Of a stretch of DNA of 64,000 nucleotides, positions 62,939-64,000 are shown in pieces. Source of the DNA: Trichomonas vaginalis G3 (lineage: Eukaryota; Parabasalia; Trichomonadida; Trichomonadidae). The notes below the pieces were generated by a model. It saw nothing but the letters and a program-made list of their open reading frames with translations, was not told where the DNA came from and made no database searches. The stretch lies in contig NC_067203.1 in NCBI RefSeq assembly GCF_026262505.1, forward strand, positions 7,502,001-7,566,000. The letters are read 5' to 3'. The number at the start of each line of letters is the position of its first letter. The first letter of the stretch is position 1. The translations under genes and the position numbers were made by a program.

Positions 62939-64000
62939 TTAAATAAAATGAGTTCTTTGTAATAATACTTTCAAGGTAGGATATATTTTAGTGGGATCTA
63001 TTGAGTCATCACTAACAGCATTGAGCAATCTATTGAGCATTGAAATACTCTCGATTTTTCTTTGTCTTTTTACATCAATTTCTGCGTTAGTTGCTTTTTC
63101 CATGATCCAAATGACACGGTCATCTGCTGGTTTTTGATCAATTTTGAGTTTGATAACGAAAGATGGTATCACTTTTGTATAAATTTCTATAATAACATCA
63201 TCAATTCTGAGATTTTTTCGATCAGGAAAATAGTCATGTTTGAGTGTTCTAAAATGAGCTTCGGCAATATTGTTAGTTGCGTCGCCTTCACGCCTGTCAC
63301 GAGCAATCCATCTTGATATGTTGTAACGCCATTGTCTGTTAAAGTATTGAGATGCTGTTGGATCTGTGTCGAGCAACTCCAGAACTTGATCATAGGCAGC
63401 ATTTGCTTCTTCCTCATGTTCTGCATCTAATTTGAAGACTAAATCCTTCATCAAATTATAGAATTGTTCAAATTTTTCTTGAGAAGAAAACTTATTTGAT
63501 TTGCGAAGAATTGCACGAAGAACATGTACTCCGCACCAAAGTATTTGAGCTTGTGGAATGCTTTCTTCTATTGCTTGAGCTATCTGTGGAGCACAGTCCA
63601 TGCTAATGTATTCTGGCTCAATTGTTACCCATCTGAGATAGGCGCACACGCAAACTTGAATGTTTTGATAAGTGTCTGGTTGACAAAAGAAATATAAAAA
63701 AGGGAAAATGTGAAAATCTTTGATTTTGCCAGTAAATGCATACAATGGAATGTTTGATCGCAACAATTTATAGGTGCTGTCTATATGAAATGTCTTGATA
63801 CTATGCGCATAAGCTTTGCCTTCAAAAGGCGCGTAATAGAAACACATATTATTGTCTGAGACTTCAAATGCAATGAGATCATCTGGAGATTCTTCTTGTA
63901 CTGTCTGAACAAAGATTTGCAATGACACAACATCGTCAGGAGAATATCTAGTTTGAAGAGCATGTATTCTCTCTGCAAATCGTTTGATTGCACGTGGTTT
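62939..64000 (-). CDS. MULE (Mutator-like) transposase, C-terminal part, runs off the window
   Basis: The frame is open from the window edge (no start inside; the first 24 codons read KPRAIKRFAERIHALQTRYS...) to 62939. The catalytic D is in FHIDSTYKLL, followed by PLYAFTGKI, and the second D is in YISMDCAPQIAQAI. CGVHVLRAI is the MULE C-x-H feature, and E is in NNIAEAHFRTLK. This is the DDE set of the MULE superfamily. About 353 codons are visible; the DNA-binding N-terminus lies outside. The frame is unbroken here, so it may be active. Confidence 0.85.
   Translation of the reverse strand, partial: KPRAIKRFAERIHALQTRYSPDDVVSLQIFVQTVQEESPDDLIAFEVSDNNMCFYYAPFEGKAYAHSIKTFHIDSTYKLLRSNIPLYAFTGKIKDFHIFPFLYFFCQPDTYQNIQVCVCAYLRWVTIEPEYISMDCAPQIAQAIEESIPQAQILWCGVHVLRAILRKSNKFSSQEKFEQFYNLMKDLVFKLDAEHEEEANAAYDQVLELLDTDPTASQYFNRQWRYNISRWIARDRREGDATNNIAEAHFRTLKHDYFPDRKNLRIDDVIIEIYTKVIPSFVIKLKIDQKPADDRVIWIMEKATNAEIDVKRQRKIESISMLNRLLNAVSDDSIDPTKIYPTLKVLLQRTHFI

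Overview
The window looks like nuclear DNA of a parabasalid protist, most likely Trichomonas vaginalis or a close relative. It is AT-rich, its long genes have no introns, and several starts are preceded by an initiator-like TCACTTTT or TCAATTTT box, which resembles the trichomonad Inr. Host genes lie among multicopy glycine-rich genes, ankyrin genes and fragments, and several classes of mobile DNA. The species call is inference.

Left and middle part (1-37.5 kb). Recognisable host genes are a PRCC-like splicing/nuclear protein, a cullin, a HAD phosphatase relative broken by one stop, a Tim17/22/23-like protein, BBS2, an XRN1-like 5'-3' exoribonuclease, ribosomal protein eL43, a CARMIL-like PH+LRR protein, a QRICH2/DUF4795-like coiled-coil protein and an importin-beta family receptor. 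Five glycine-rich paralogues occur, four in tandem at 3.8-9.3 kb; three of these share an identical 298-bp 3' block, and four of the five have TTG where the fifth has ATG. The large gap at 14.8-17.3 kb holds three hairpins of exactly 68 nt plus other short hairpins. Two foldback or inverted-repeat elements sit at 31.4-34.1 kb: a 1,056-bp TIR element with a 7-bp target duplication, and a pair of ~432-bp arms around a short loop.

Right part (37.925-61.980 kb) is one complete Maverick/Polinton-class or polinton-like-virus-class element of about 24.06 kb. It has A/T-tract termini, 42-bp terminal inverted repeats carrying a covarying hairpin, and a 5-bp duplication (CATGG). It encodes a major capsid candidate, a jelly-roll penton candidate, an FtsK/A32-type packaging ATPase, an SF3 (D5-like) helicase, an RVE integrase, a D12-class adenine methyltransferase, two KilA-N type proteins (one with a T5orf172 tail), an HNH endonuclease, a phage-like fibre protein and small amphipathic or membrane proteins. 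I see no protein-primed PolB and no adenovirus-type protease. At least a dozen one-base frame breaks hit the element, while the large host genes beside it are intact, so this copy looks like a decaying provirus. Intergenic gaps in the element carry arrays of a palindrome centred on GGTTAGATCTAACC, a 21-bp satellite, a 3x60-bp repeat and a degenerate tRNA-like sequence.

The last 2 kb carries hairpin and 121-bp tandem repeats and the C-terminal part of a MULE transposase that runs off the window.
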